In this document: positions 9,000-18,023 of the stretch, piece by piece
Position numbering within the stretch: the first letter of the stretch is position 1
How the letters are laid out: each line of letters starts with the position of its first letter
Assembly (NCBI RefSeq): GCF_024204665.1
Contig: NZ_CP100355.1
Location: 2,337,451-2,401,450 of the forward strand
Direction of reading: 5' to 3'
From: Natronosalvus rutilus
GTDB taxonomy: Archaea; Halobacteriota; Halobacteria; Halobacteriales; Natrialbaceae
Length of the DNA: 64,000 nt
The notes under the pieces: generated by a model
What the model saw: the letters and a program-made list of their open reading frames with translations, nothing else
Database searches by the model: none
Told to the model about the DNA's origin: nothing
Made by a program: the position numbers and the translations under genes

Positions 9000-10076
9000 T
9001 CAAGCGCTCGAATTGATCGTGATGCGAGTCGCCTCGAGGTCCTCGAGCATCGCGCCCCAGCCACCGACGGTAACGGGTCCGTCTGTGGTCTCGAGGGTGA
9101 TCGACGCCTCGCCCGCAAGCTGGGACAGCGGGGCCGGGTGATCGGCTTCCGTCGCGACGCCTGCGTAGGTGGCGTCCGTCACCGTCCCAGACTGCGTGAC
9201 CTCCAGTCCCGAATCCGTCTCGATTCCCTCGACCGTGGCCTCGATGGGCACCCCGTCCTCGAGCAGAGGGATGACGTCACGGAGGCAGTGTCGGAGGTCG
9301 ACGTAGGTGACGGGGAACTCGTCGTTCCGAGCCGAGTAGATCGTCTCGTGGACCTCCCAGAGGCTGGTCAGGAAGTACCAGTGGAAGACGAAAGTGTGTG
9401 TCCGGTCGTTGACGATGACGCCGTACTCGTTCGTCGAGTACCCGTGCGGGGAGAAACACGTCCAGGACCGATCGACGAGCGCGACGAACGGCGAGGGGAT
9501 CGGCCGACGTCGGGCCTCCGTACAGGTACGCGCCAGCGACTCCGTCGACGGGAGGTCCATCTCCCCGTCGACCGCGGGAAACAGACACACCTTCACGTCG
9601 GTGCCCCGCTCGAGGGCCGCCGCGAGTGCGTCCTCGAGTTCGTAGTACTGCTCGACCGTCAGACCGACCTGCACCTGCGTCGTCGCTTCCCGGATCAACT
9701 CGTCGGCCTGTGTCAGCACCGTGTCGAGCCGTTTGACGATGCTGACTTTGTGGTCCTCGATATCGGGCCGGTTCCAGCGCTCTTCTATCTCGGCGGCGGC
9801 CGTCTCGAAGCGACTCGCCCGCGAGCGAAGGTCGGCGAGAACCTCGCCCGGGTCGTGGGCGCGGGCGTGCAGGCTGTCCTGTTCGTAGAGTTCGATGTAT
9901 CCATCGTCCTCGAGGCCGCGCAGGACGTCGTAGATCCGCGGGTCGGGGACGGAACTGGCTTGGGCGACGTCGGTTGCCGACGCAGCGCCCAGTTCGAGCA
10001 GCGTCACGAATGCGTCGGCCTGGTACGGCGAGAGGCCCGCGTCTTCGAGCGTCGCGACCAGTTCGTCACCGTCCAT
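9000..10076 (-). CDS. TrmB-family transcription regulator of the sugar operon
   Basis: Sugar-responsive archaeal regulator, 358 aa. Residues 1-75 form a winged helix (LSPYQADAFVTLLELGAASATDVAQ, VPDPRIYDVLRGLEDDGYI), followed by a short coiled coil (about 80-115) and the C-terminal TrmB effector-binding domain. It is encoded directly upstream of the sugar ABC operon in the same orientation, separated by 223 bp. A 16-bp palindrome near its own promoter matches the one before the operon, so it probably regulates both itself and the transporter. The effector sugar is unknown. Confidence 0.88.
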   Translation of the reverse strand: MDGDELVATLEDAGLSPYQADAFVTLLELGAASATDVAQASSVPDPRIYDVLRGLEDDGYIELYEQDSLHARAHDPGEVLADLRSRASRFETAAAEIEERWNRPDIEDHKVSIVKRLDTVLTQADELIREATTQVQVGLTVEQYYELEDALAAALERGTDVKVCLFPAVDGEMDLPSTESLARTCTEARRRPIPSPFVALVDRSWTCFSPHGYSTNEYGVIVNDRTHTFVFHWYFLTSLWEVHETIYSARNDEFPVTYVDLRHCLRDVIPLLEDGVPIEATVEGIETDSGLEVTQSGTVTDATYAGVATEADHPAPLSQLAGEASITLETTDGPVTVGGWGAMLEDLEATRITINSSA

Positions 10077-10130
10077 GTCGAACCACCGGCCCGCTGGACT
10101 GTAGAGGGCGCACGTTCATTCCAGTCGACG

Positions 10131-10146
10131 TATAACACCTGTTGTA
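10131..10146. promoter_or_regulatory. 16-bp palindromic operator, copy 2 (trmB-type gene)
   Basis: TATAACACCTGTTGTA, the reverse complement of the site at 8823-8838 with one difference. On the minus strand its end forms GTTATA, so the operator appears to overlap a TATA-like box 55-60 nt before the regulator's ATG. Overlap with the promoter suggests autorepression. It is also 55 nt upstream of the rightward gene at 10200. Confidence 0.6.
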
Positions 10147-10199
10147 AAAAGCCTGTCTCCAGCGCCACACTCAAGCCGTCCCACCAGAAATTGCCCCGT

Positions 10200-11093
10200 A
10201 TGGCTACACCGCTCGAGCGCGTTCGGCGCCCGGAGTACACCGGGGAGAATCGCTGCTGGCCGTGTACGGTGACCAACGTCGTGCTACTCGTCGCGGCGGT
10301 CGGCGTCCTCGCTCTCAGGGGGCGGCGGCGGACCGCGGTGGGGGTCGCAACTGCTGGCGTCGCCGGGATCGGCCTCCGGGGCTACCTCGTCCCGTACACG
10401 CCCCGCCTGGCGCCGAAGCTCTTCGCCAGGCTGCCGGTCGATCCGTTCGGTCACGAGAGGGGGTCGACGACCGGATCGCTGGCCGACGCCACCGGGTCCG
10501 GAGTCACCGACGAGACCGCAGAGACCCGGCCCGCGTCGACGGCGAGTTCGACCGCATCCACGGACACGTCTTCGGACCCGAGCGACGACACCCCACCGGA
10601 CGGGGAAGTCGTCCTCACTACGCTGCTCGAGGCCGGCGTCGTCGACCTCGAGGCCGAGGACGTGGTGCTCGACCCGGGCTTCCACGAAGATTGGCGTCGT
10701 GAGATGGCATCGCTTCGCTACCTGGACCTCGAGGCGCTGGCCGACGTGGCCGACGAGGTGACGCCGCCGAACGTTGATACGCGTACCCGCCAGCAGTGGG
10801 GTCGCCCCGTCGTCATCCTGGACCCGGCCGAGGGCGCACCCGTGACACTCCACCAGGGAGTCGCCATCGCCGAACTCGCCGCGGCTCGCGCGCTCGAGGA
10901 GCGGGTCGACGACGCGGTCGCTCGCGCTGCGGGGCGCCCCCTTCGGTCGCTCCTCGAGGAGTGCCCGCTCTGTGGCGGCGAGGTGACGATCACGCGTGCG
11001 AGTTGCTGTGGCGAAGCGACGCCGGTCGGCAAGACGCCGCAGGAAAAACTTGTCTGCCCGTCCTGTAACGTCCGCTTTTTCACCTACGAGTGA
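10200..11093 (+). CDS. conserved membrane protein with C-terminal zinc-ribbon-like module
   Basis: 297 aa, function unknown. The N-terminus has one or two membrane segments (about residues 24-60), followed by a Ser/Thr/Asp-rich linker and a folded C-terminal domain. That domain ends in a cysteine cluster (CPLCGGEVTI, SCCGEATP, CPSCNVRFFTYE) that looks metal-binding. The ATG at 10200 is chosen because the reading frame further left is antisense to the TrmB-type gene. It is divergent from that gene and might share the operator at 10131, but I infer no functional link. Confidence 0.75.
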   Translation: MATPLERVRRPEYTGENRCWPCTVTNVVLLVAAVGVLALRGRRRTAVGVATAGVAGIGLRGYLVPYTPRLAPKLFARLPVDPFGHERGSTTGSLADATGSGVTDETAETRPASTASSTASTDTSSDPSDDTPPDGEVVLTTLLEAGVVDLEAEDVVLDPGFHEDWRREMASLRYLDLEALADVADEVTPPNVDTRTRQQWGRPVVILDPAEGAPVTLHQGVAIAELAAARALEERVDDAVARAAGRPLRSLLEECPLCGGEVTITRASCCGEATPVGKTPQEKLVCPSCNVRFFTYE

Positions 11094-11138
11094 GCGGCCA
11101 GGTCGCGGTACTCGCCCCGCGACTGAAAGGGACGGTTC

Positions 11139-11747
11139 CTACCCGGCAATCCCGTACGTCTCGCGCATCTTCTCCTCGAGTAACCCGTCCGGATCGAGGA
11201 CGATGGTCACGAGCACGAACGGCTCGTTTACGTCGAGCACCCAGACTGAAAACGGTGGCTCGGTCGACTCGGCGGCGCGCTCGAGCAGGGGCTCGAGGGG
11301 CTTCTCGCCGTCGCGAAACTCGGCGTAGAGGTCGCGCTGTCCCGGCTGATCCGCGAACGTGTAGACGACGCCGTTGGGGCGACCGTCGGTGTCGTGAATC
11401 ACGCGGGCGTTCATCGCCTCGCCCGCTCGTCGGGCCTCCTCGAAGCAGTGCTGGGCGGCCTGGAAGACGGGAGCGTCCGTCCGACGGAAGCGAAATCGCG
11501 TCGACTCGAGAACCGTCCAGGAAGTGAGTCTGGGTTCGCCGTCGTCCCAGTCGAGCGTTGCCTCGATCCGGTTACCGTGGTCGAGTCCAGGGTCGTTTCG
11601 ATCCGCGTCGTCGTCCGAATCGGGGTCGCCGTCCGGGTCGGGTCGCTCGACGTACGTTGGATCGGCCGTATCGACCTCGAGGAGGAGCCACTCGCCTGCG
11701 GTCCGGCCCGGGAGGACGCGGACAGTGGTCTCCGTGGTCTGGTTCAT
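11139..11747 (-). CDS. conserved haloarchaeal hypothetical protein
   Basis: 202 aa from the ATG at 11747 (MNQTTETTVRVLPGRTAGEW). No signal peptide, membrane helix or recognisable catalytic motif. Around residue 40 there is a Pro/Asp-rich acidic loop (DPDGDPDSDDDADRNDPG), and the rest has alternating beta/alpha character ending in VLVTIVLDPDGLLEEKMRETYGI. It converges on the gene at 10200 with a 45-bp gap. I cannot assign a function. Confidence 0.75.
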   Translation of the reverse strand: MNQTTETTVRVLPGRTAGEWLLLEVDTADPTYVERPDPDGDPDSDDDADRNDPGLDHGNRIEATLDWDDGEPRLTSWTVLESTRFRFRRTDAPVFQAAQHCFEEARRAGEAMNARVIHDTDGRPNGVVYTFADQPGQRDLYAEFRDGEKPLEPLLERAAESTEPPFSVWVLDVNEPFVLVTIVLDPDGLLEEKMRETYGIAG

Positions 11748-11869
11748 ACGTGATACTCGCGGATGGAGGGCGAAATACTCACCGTCTCGAGGGTGGAAAG
11801 ACGTTCTCGACACGCCTCGGCCGGGCTGCCTGACGCATCGTTTTTGCCCCTCGAGCCGATACTTCGAGT

Positions 11870-12199
11870 ATGCAGTTCTGCGACGATTGCGGTTCGATGA
11901 TGAAAGCCAACGGGGACCACATGGTCTGCACCAACGACGACTGCGGCGCGTCGACGGCTCGAGACCGGGAGCAAGAGGCCTCGTTCGTCACGACCGAATC
12001 CCAGACGTTCGACGACGTGATCGAGTCCGACGCGGACGCGAACTTCGAGGGAAAGCCAATCGCGAACGACGTCCGCTGTGACAAGTGTGACACCGAGGAA
12101 GCCTGGTACACGATCAAGCAGACGGCCTCCGCCGACGAGCCGCCGACGCGGTTTTTCAAGTGTACCGAGTGTGGCTATCGCTGGCGCGAGTACAACTGA
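11870..12199 (+). CDS. tfs: transcription factor S (TFIIS-like RNA polymerase cleavage factor)
   Basis: 109 aa. It stimulates transcript cleavage by backtracked RNA polymerase. The N-terminal zinc ribbon starts MQFCDDCGSMM with a second pair CTNDDCG; the C-terminal ribbon has CDKCDTEEAWYTIKQT and CTECGYRW. In TFS/TFIIS the acidic pair in the C-terminal hairpin is DE; here the loop reads ADEPPTRFFKC, which preserves it. A TATA-like TTTTTG lies about 28 nt before the ATG, and a terminator hairpin follows. Confidence 0.93.
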   Translation: MQFCDDCGSMMKANGDHMVCTNDDCGASTARDREQEASFVTTESQTFDDVIESDADANFEGKPIANDVRCDKCDTEEAWYTIKQTASADEPPTRFFKCTECGYRWREYN

Positions 12200-12214
12200 G
12201 GTAGTGAGGGTGTC

Positions 12215-12247
12215 TCGAGGGTACCGTTGAACTCACGATACCCTCGA
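12215..12247 (+). terminator. hairpin terminator after tfs
   Basis: Perfect 9-bp inverted repeat TCGAGGGTA / TACCCTCGA with a 15-nt loop, 16 nt after the tfs stop and followed by AAAATAG. The convergent gene at 12332 might use it in the other direction. Confidence 0.5.
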
Positions 12248-12331
12248 AAATAGACGTCGAATTGCTGTGCTGTTAGGTGAACGCAGTGAATTCGCCGACG
12301 CTACCGACGAACGAAAAACAGAGTGGGGGAC

Positions 12332-12850
12332 TCATTCCACGCTGAGAGTCGATGCGCGGATGCTGAGCAAGGCCAGCACGGCGCCGATGACGAACACGAC
12401 CGCCGCGAGGTAGATCGGGCCGAGATGGGTCACCCAGTCGTGGGCGAACCCGCCAGTGTAGTGCATTGGGAGGGCGATCACCAGTCCGAGAACGGCCGCC
12501 GTGACCGCCGTCGCCCACGCCCACAGCTGTCCGCTGCGGACGCCGTACCACGCCAACGCCGTGATGGCGATCCCCGTCGTTAGAATGAATCCGGCGAGGG
12601 CGACGTGAGCGTGGGTGATGTAGTACGCCACTTCGGGGTAGGTTGCGGCCAATTCCACCCGGGTGACCCCATCGAGGGTCGCCACGCCGAGTTCGAATCC
12701 GGTTCCCGTCAGTGCCCGAACGAGGAAGACGATGCCGTAGCCGACGAATCCCAATCCGGCGAGCGCCATCAGGAGTGAACCATTTCGCAAGCGAGCGTCA
12801 GTTTCGATCTGCGCTTCGTGTACGGTCGATTGTTCTGTTGCCATATTCAT
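12332..12850 (-). CDS. four-helix membrane protein, function unknown
   Basis: About 172 aa with four predicted membrane helices (around residues 25-47, 72-98, 103-125, 140-163). A His-containing helix pair (YYITHAHVALAGFIL; MHYTGGFAHDWVTHLGPIYL) could bind heme or metal, but I cannot name a family. The ATG at 12850 is chosen; 12844 is an alternative in-frame ATG. A TATA-like GGTATATGG lies 30-38 nt upstream. Neighbouring genes give no functional hint. Confidence 0.7.
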   Translation of the reverse strand: MNMATEQSTVHEAQIETDARLRNGSLLMALAGLGFVGYGIVFLVRALTGTGFELGVATLDGVTRVELAATYPEVAYYITHAHVALAGFILTTGIAITALAWYGVRSGQLWAWATAVTAAVLGLVIALPMHYTGGFAHDWVTHLGPIYLAAVVFVIGAVLALLSIRASTLSVE

Positions 12851-13181
12851 CACCAATTATAATGCACTACTCGAGAAGCCATATACCATTCTTCTAATAA
12901 ATTGGTCACTCTCTCGAGGAGGGGTGTGGCCCTGGGTGCAGATTCAGGAATTGCAGAAAACAAATCTATACTGATATGATAGGGGGAGGCTTCGACTCCG
13001 CCAAGAAGGGCTCGAGCGGGTCCAACGGAACCGGATCGAGGACTACCGGCGAACAGGCCAGGCTCACGGATGCGGTCGCTTCATTAGTTCCCGGAACCCA
13101 CAACCTTCACGAAAGACGATTCACGTGGCAAACTTTCGCGCTGTACGGAGTTTTTAGCAATAGGGCCCGTAGAGTGTTGGT
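12851..13181. other. intergenic region with ppc promoter
   Basis: 331 bp between divergent genes. The left third is AT-rich and holds the promoter of the leftward membrane gene. On the right, TTTTTA at 13151-13156 is 26-31 nt before the ppc ATG, consistent with a leaderless transcript. The middle contains no convincing gene or hairpin. Confidence 0.5.
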
Positions 13182-15872
13182 ATGCGACTGCACAACAGGG
13201 AAGTCCGACAGGACGTTCGTGAACTCGGGGCCCTCCTGGGTGACGTCCTCGAGGACCAGACGTCGCGTCGTGCGTTCGACACCGTCGAATCCTGTCGAAC
13301 GGCCGCCATCGACTACCGCGCGGGAGACATCGAGTCCCGGGAGCCGCTGGCTACCGAACTCGAAGGACTATCGCCACACCAGCAACGCGTGGTCGCCCGT
13401 GCGTTCACGACCTACTTCGAACTGATCAACCTCGCCGAGGAGCGCGAACGCGTCCGGTCGATCCGTCAGGACTCCCAGGACGGAACGCTCGACGACAGCC
13501 TCGAGACGGCCGCCGAGGAACTCTCGGAGGCCGACCTCGAGACCGTCGCAGGCATCCTCGACGACGTGCTCATTGAACCGACGTTCACCGCCCACCCGAC
13601 GGAAGCCCGTCGGAAGACGGTCAAATCCAAGCTCCGAACGGTAGCGACCCACCTCGAGACGCTAGACGAGCGGTTGCTGACCGACAAGGAGCGCGAGCAG
13701 GTCTGGCGGGACGTCGACGCCGAGGTGACAAGCCTCTGGCAGACGCCGCAGGTTCGCAAGCGCCAGCCCGAACCCGAAGACGAGGCCCGGAACGTCCAGT
13801 GGTACCTCGAGAACACGCTCTTCGACGTCGTCGGCGAGGTGTACGACGAACTGGCCGACGCGCTGGACGACGAACTCGACGGGGCCATCGACGTCCCCAA
13901 ACTCTTCGAGTTCCGCTCGTGGGCCGGAAGCGACCGCGACGGCAACCCCTACGTTACGCCCGAGGTGACGGCCAACACCCTCGAACGGCAACGCGAGGTC
14001 GTGATCGACCGCTATCGCGAGCAACTCAAGCGGCTCTCGGGCGTGCTCAGCCAGGACGGCAGTCGGATCACCACCGGCAACACGTTCGACGCTTCCCTCG
14101 AGGCCGACCGGGAGCGACTACCGGGCAGTGCGAAAACGGCGAAGGAACGCTACCCTGGCGAGCCCTACCGCCAGAAGCTCAAGTTGATGCGCGAGCGCCT
14201 CGAGCGCGTCGGCGACGTGCGCCCCGGCGGCTACGATGACGCCGACGAACTCGTGGAGGACCTCGAAATCATCGCCGACAGCCTCCGGGAGAACAGCGGG
14301 GAAACCGTGGTCGAGGCTCACGTCGACCCCCTGCGTAGACAGGTCGCCACGTTCGGCCTCTCGCTGGCCAGCCTCGACCTGCGCGATCACCGCCAGAACC
14401 ACACGGACGCCATCGACGAGGTCCTCTCGCGGGAAGGCATCGAGTACAAGTCCCTCTCGGAGGACGAACGCGTCGAGTTGCTCACCGACGCCGTCCTCCA
14501 GGATCAGCCGATCGTCGACCTCTCCCGGACGGAGGACCTCTCGGACACCTCGAGCCGCGTCGTCACCCTCTTCGACAGCCTCGCCGACTGGCAGGCCGAG
14601 TACGGCAACGAGGCCATCGACACCTACTGCATCTCGATGAACAATGAGCCCTCTCACGTTCTCGAGGTGCTGTTCCTGGCCGACCAGGCCGGTATCGTCT
14701 CCCTGCCGGAACACTGCGGCATCGACATCGTGCCACTGCTCGAGACGGAGTACGCCCTCTCGGGCGCTCGACGCATCATGGGGACGCTGTTCGACAACGA
14801 GGCCTACTCGCAGGTGCTCGAGGCCCGCGGGCGCACCCAGGAGATCATGCTGGGGTACTCCGACTCGAACAAGGAGAACGGGTTCCTGGCGGCGAACTGG
14901 TCGCTGTACAAGAACCAGCGCCGACTCGGTCAGATCTGTGACGACTACGACGTGACGATGCGCCTGTTCCACGGCCGCGGGGGGTCCATCTCCCGCGGCG
15001 GGGGCCCGATGGGAGAGGCCCTGCTGGCCCTGCCGAACAGCACCGTCACCGGCCAGGTCAAGTTCACCGAGCAGGGGGAGGCAATCGCCGAGAAGTACGG
15101 CAACCCTCGCATCGCCGAGCGTAACATCGAACAGATGCTCAACGCCCAGTTGCGAGCGCGAAAACAGGCGATCGAGCAACCCGAGGAGCGCATCGAAGAG
15201 GAGTGGGTCGAGGCGATGGACACCATGGCCGATGCGGCCCGCCAGGAGTACCGCGACCTGCTCGAAACCGACGGCTTCGTCCAGTACTTCGAACAGGCGA
15301 CGCCCATCACCGTCATCGAGGACCTCGACCTGGGCTCGCGGCCGGCCTCCCGGAGCGGCGAACGGACGGTCGAGGACCTGCGGGCGATCCCGTGGGTCTT
15401 CTCCTGGACGCAGGCCCGGTGCATCCTGCCGGGCTGGTACGCCGTCGCCGACGGCATCGACGCCTACCTCGAGAACGGTGGCGACGTCGAGACCCTGCAG
15501 ACGATGTACGAGGAGTGGCCGTTCTTCCGCACGACGCTCGACAACGCGGCGCTCTCGCTCTCGCGAACGGAACTCGAGATCGCCGAACAGTACGCCGACC
15601 TGGCGACCGAGGACTTGCGAGAGCGGTTCTTCCCGCGAGTGACCGAGGAGTACGAGCGCGCGGTCGACCTGGTCAAGACGATCGGCCAGCGCGAGACTCT
15701 GCACACGCGCGACTGGATGGGCGAGAACCTCGAGCGACGGAACCCCTACGTCGATCCGCTCAACTTCCTCCAGACACACCTTCTGGGGCGAACCCACCGA
15801 ACCGACGTCGAAGAGAGAACGCTCAGGCTGACGGTCAAGGGGGTCGCTGCCGGGATGAAGAACACAGGGTAA
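13182..15872 (+). CDS. ppc: phosphoenolpyruvate carboxylase
   Basis: Carboxylates PEP with bicarbonate to oxaloacetate, replenishing the TCA cycle; cytosolic tetramer in the family. 896 aa, the usual length of the bacterial-type enzyme. Active-site signatures are intact: TAHPTEARRKTV (catalytic His), WAGSDRDGNPYVT, GYSDSNKENG and FHGRGGSISRGGGP (substrate Arg residues), and a C-terminus ending KGVAAGMKNTG, the regulatory-site tail. The leaderless start is supported by a TATA box at 13151. Confidence 0.97.
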   Translation: MRLHNREVRQDVRELGALLGDVLEDQTSRRAFDTVESCRTAAIDYRAGDIESREPLATELEGLSPHQQRVVARAFTTYFELINLAEERERVRSIRQDSQDGTLDDSLETAAEELSEADLETVAGILDDVLIEPTFTAHPTEARRKTVKSKLRTVATHLETLDERLLTDKEREQVWRDVDAEVTSLWQTPQVRKRQPEPEDEARNVQWYLENTLFDVVGEVYDELADALDDELDGAIDVPKLFEFRSWAGSDRDGNPYVTPEVTANTLERQREVVIDRYREQLKRLSGVLSQDGSRITTGNTFDASLEADRERLPGSAKTAKERYPGEPYRQKLKLMRERLERVGDVRPGGYDDADELVEDLEIIADSLRENSGETVVEAHVDPLRRQVATFGLSLASLDLRDHRQNHTDAIDEVLSREGIEYKSLSEDERVELLTDAVLQDQPIVDLSRTEDLSDTSSRVVTLFDSLADWQAEYGNEAIDTYCISMNNEPSHVLEVLFLADQAGIVSLPEHCGIDIVPLLETEYALSGARRIMGTLFDNEAYSQVLEARGRTQEIMLGYSDSNKENGFLAANWSLYKNQRRLGQICDDYDVTMRLFHGRGGSISRGGGPMGEALLALPNSTVTGQVKFTEQGEAIAEKYGNPRIAERNIEQMLNAQLRARKQAIEQPEERIEEEWVEAMDTMADAARQEYRDLLETDGFVQYFEQATPITVIEDLDLGSRPASRSGERTVEDLRAIPWVFSWTQARCILPGWYAVADGIDAYLENGGDVETLQTMYEEWPFFRTTLDNAALSLSRTELEIAEQYADLATEDLRERFFPRVTEEYERAVDLVKTIGQRETLHTRDWMGENLERRNPYVDPLNFLQTHLLGRTHRTDVEERTLRLTVKGVAAGMKNTG

Positions 15873-16005
15873 CGGCCCCCGACGTCGCGTCGCCGAGCAT
15901 AGCCTTATTACCTCAGCGTACCTATATTAGGCGAGTCAGCCGTCGTCGTACCCGATTCCTTCGAGAGGTAAGTGCGTGATTCGAGTTGACACATAGATGA
16001 TATAG

Positions 16006-16461
16006 ATGCCCACGTTCGAGCACACGATCGAAATCGAAGCGCCCGTAGACCGCGTCTTTCAGCTCGGGATCGACCCCGAGAACTGGCGCCGCACCATGCC
16101 CAGCCTGACTGACGTCGAGACCGTCGAGGAGGCCGACGACGGCCTCCGGATGAATGCCACCTACAAGATGCTGGGTACCTCGATGGACGGTAAAATGGAG
16201 ATGCGGATCGTCGAACCGAACGAACACACGATCACCACGTTCGAGAGCCCCGGTATGACCGGGGAGCTACACTACTACTACTCGGAGACCGATTCCGGGA
16301 CGAGGGTCGTCCAGCGGGCCGATTACGAGTTCGGCGACTCGCTGTTCGAGCGCGTGCTCGAACCCGTCGCGAAGCGGTACAACAAGCGCCAATTCAGAAA
16401 CTCGCTCCGGACGTCCAAAGAGCTCGTTGAAGACGAGGTAACGCCGGAAATCGAAGCCTGA
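16006..16461 (+). CDS. SRPBCC (START-like) family protein
   Basis: 151 aa with the SRPBCC helix-grip pattern: an N-terminal strand and helix (HTIEIEAPVDRVFQLGIDPENW), a central seven-strand sheet and a long C-terminal helix with KRYNKRQFRNSLRTSKELVE. Such proteins bind hydrophobic ligands or act as polyketide cyclases/toxin-like lipid binders; the ligand cannot be inferred. Monocistronic and convergent with the MoxR gene. Confidence 0.8.
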   Translation: MPTFEHTIEIEAPVDRVFQLGIDPENWRRTMPSLTDVETVEEADDGLRMNATYKMLGTSMDGKMEMRIVEPNEHTITTFESPGMTGELHYYYSETDSGTRVVQRADYEFGDSLFERVLEPVAKRYNKRQFRNSLRTSKELVEDEVTPEIEA

Positions 16462-16613
16462 GCCGACACTGTTAGGTCTTTTTTAGCGATATCGAGAGCC
16501 GGGACGGGGTCGTGTCGAGGTGTTCCAACCGCTCTCGATAGCGTTTTCCGTGAAGCGAGGTATTCCGATGTCTCGCGATAACGTTCGTCCGAGTCTCGAG
16601 TCCGTCGTTCCCG

Positions 16614-17591
16614 TCACTCGAGCGTCGGTACCGGCACCGAATCCAGCACGGCGTCGACGATCTGGGACTTCGAGACCTCGTTGACCGTCGCGTCGGGCGT
16701 GAGCACGAGGCGGTGGGCCATCACCGGGTGGGCGACGCGCTTGATGTCGTCCGGGGTGACGTACTCCCGGCCCGCGATGGTCGCGCAGGCGCGAGCGGCC
16801 TCGAACAGGCGCTGGGTCCCGCGGGGAGAGACGCCGACCTCGACGCGGCCATCGGTCCGGGTCTGTCGAGCGAGGGCGACGACGTACTCGAGGAGGTCCT
16901 GGTCAACCGTCACGGTCTCGGGAACCTGCCGGAGGGCGGTGACGTGCTCGGGTTCGAACACCGTCTCGATGGAGGGACTCATCTCGTCGCGGCTCGCTCG
17001 CCGCTGGAGGAGTTCGATCTCTCCACCTTCGTCGGGATACCCCATCGAGGTCTTCACGAGGAAGCGGTCGACCTGCGCCTCGGGGAGCGGGAACGTCCCC
17101 TCCTGTTCGACGGGGTTCTGGGTCGCGATGACGAAGAACGGCTGTGGCAGCTGGCGGGTCTCGCCGTCGGTCGTCACCTGCCCTTCCTCCATCGCCTCGA
17201 GCAGCGCGGCCTGGGTTTTCGGCGGCGCACGGTTGATCTCGTCGGCGAGGACGATGTTCGCGAAGATGGGACCTTCGTTGAACTCGAACTCCCGGTCCTG
17301 CTCGTTGAAGACGTGGGTGCCGGTCACGTCGGATGGGAGGAGGTCCGGGGTGAACTGGATGCGCGAGAACGACAGTCCGAGGGCGGTCGCGACGCTGCGG
17401 GCTGTGAGGGTCTTTCCCGTGCCGGGGACGTCCTCGAGCAGGACGTGCCCGCGTCCAACGACGCCGAGGAGGACGGTCTCGAGAAATTCACGGTCGCAGA
17501 TGACGGCCTTGCCGATCGCGTCGAGTACCGTATTGCACTCTTCGCTGGCCTGAGTGACGTCCATGACGTCGGACTCGAGGGGGTCGCCCAT
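16614..17591 (-). CDS. MoxR-type AAA+ ATPase
   Basis: 325 aa chaperone-like ATPase. Seen: Walker A EDVPGTGKT, Walker B IVLADEINRAPP, sensor FVIATQNPVEQEGTFPLPEAQ with the arginine-finger region DRFLVK, and the C-terminal lid domain (SPRGTQRLFEAARACA). MoxR proteins usually sit in an operon with DUF58 and VWA-domain proteins that they assemble or activate. None follow here: the next gene downstream is a convergent SRPBCC gene, so the ATPase is an orphan at this site. Confidence 0.93.
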   Translation of the reverse strand: MGDPLESDVMDVTQASEECNTVLDAIGKAVICDREFLETVLLGVVGRGHVLLEDVPGTGKTLTARSVATALGLSFSRIQFTPDLLPSDVTGTHVFNEQDREFEFNEGPIFANIVLADEINRAPPKTQAALLEAMEEGQVTTDGETRQLPQPFFVIATQNPVEQEGTFPLPEAQVDRFLVKTSMGYPDEGGEIELLQRRASRDEMSPSIETVFEPEHVTALRQVPETVTVDQDLLEYVVALARQTRTDGRVEVGVSPRGTQRLFEAARACATIAGREYVTPDDIKRVAHPVMAHRLVLTPDATVNEVSKSQIVDAVLDSVPVPTLE

Positions 17592-17812
17592 ATTTCTTCT
17601 GTTATTGTCACGTTCGGGGTGGTGGTGAGCAGGTGGTGTGATTGGGGTAGCGGCAGCTCGAGTAGATGGTGCTCGAGTCGGTGACGACTCAAGGCGATGG
17701 TTTCGATGCTGGTTCCGGTTCTAATATCGGGCCGGTCGCGACCGTGGTAACTGACCCCGCGCCTGCGAGAAACCGAAACGGCTAAAATCACCACCCGGCT
17801 ACGTACGAGTGA

Positions 17813-17897
17813 GCCGAGATAGCCTAGCCCGGCCAAGGCGGCAGATTCGAAATCTGCTGTCCCCACGGACACGGGAGTTCAAATCTCCCTCTCGGCG
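17813..17897 (+). tRNA. tRNA-Ser (anticodon CGA)
   Basis: Full cloverleaf of 85 nt. Acceptor stem GCCGAGA/TCTCGGC, anticodon arm GCAGA-TTCGAAA-TCTGC with anticodon CGA, a long class II variable arm (TGTCCCCACGGACA) as required for tRNA-Ser, T arm GGGAGTTCAAATCTCCC and discriminator G. No intron. A TATA-like GCTAAAATC lies about 25-32 nt upstream. Reads UCG codons. Confidence 0.95.
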
Positions 17898-17945
17898 TTT
17901 TCACGATCCAACTCGCGAGCGTAGCGAGCGTCCGGATCGTGAAAA
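17898..17945 (+). terminator. long hairpin immediately after tRNA-Ser
   Basis: Perfect 12-bp inverted repeat TTTTCACGATCC / GGATCGTGAAAA, starting one base after the tRNA. A second, smaller inverted repeat (CTCGC / GCGAG) sits inside the 24-nt loop. It could terminate or help process the tRNA transcript. Confidence 0.5.
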
Positions 17946-18000
17946 ACCAGATCATGGCGTTTGAATCAAGGGGTAAACCGAACGCAGTGAGAGTCGACCG

Positions 18001-18023
18001 TGGTCCAAATCACCCTCTCGGCG
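18001..18023 (+). repeat. degenerate copy of the tRNA-Ser 3' end (possible att remnant)
   Basis: 19 of 23 positions match the tRNA 3' end at 17875-17897; the core CAAATC-CCCTCTCGGCG differs at a single position. Direct duplication of a tRNA 3' end is the usual mark of an integrase attachment site. Only about 100 bp separate the two copies and there is no integrase, so this would be a relic. Confidence 0.45.

Noticed and set aside
14118-15797. 559-codon frame antisense to ppc
   Set aside because: Antisense shadow of a well-supported gene in GC-rich DNA.
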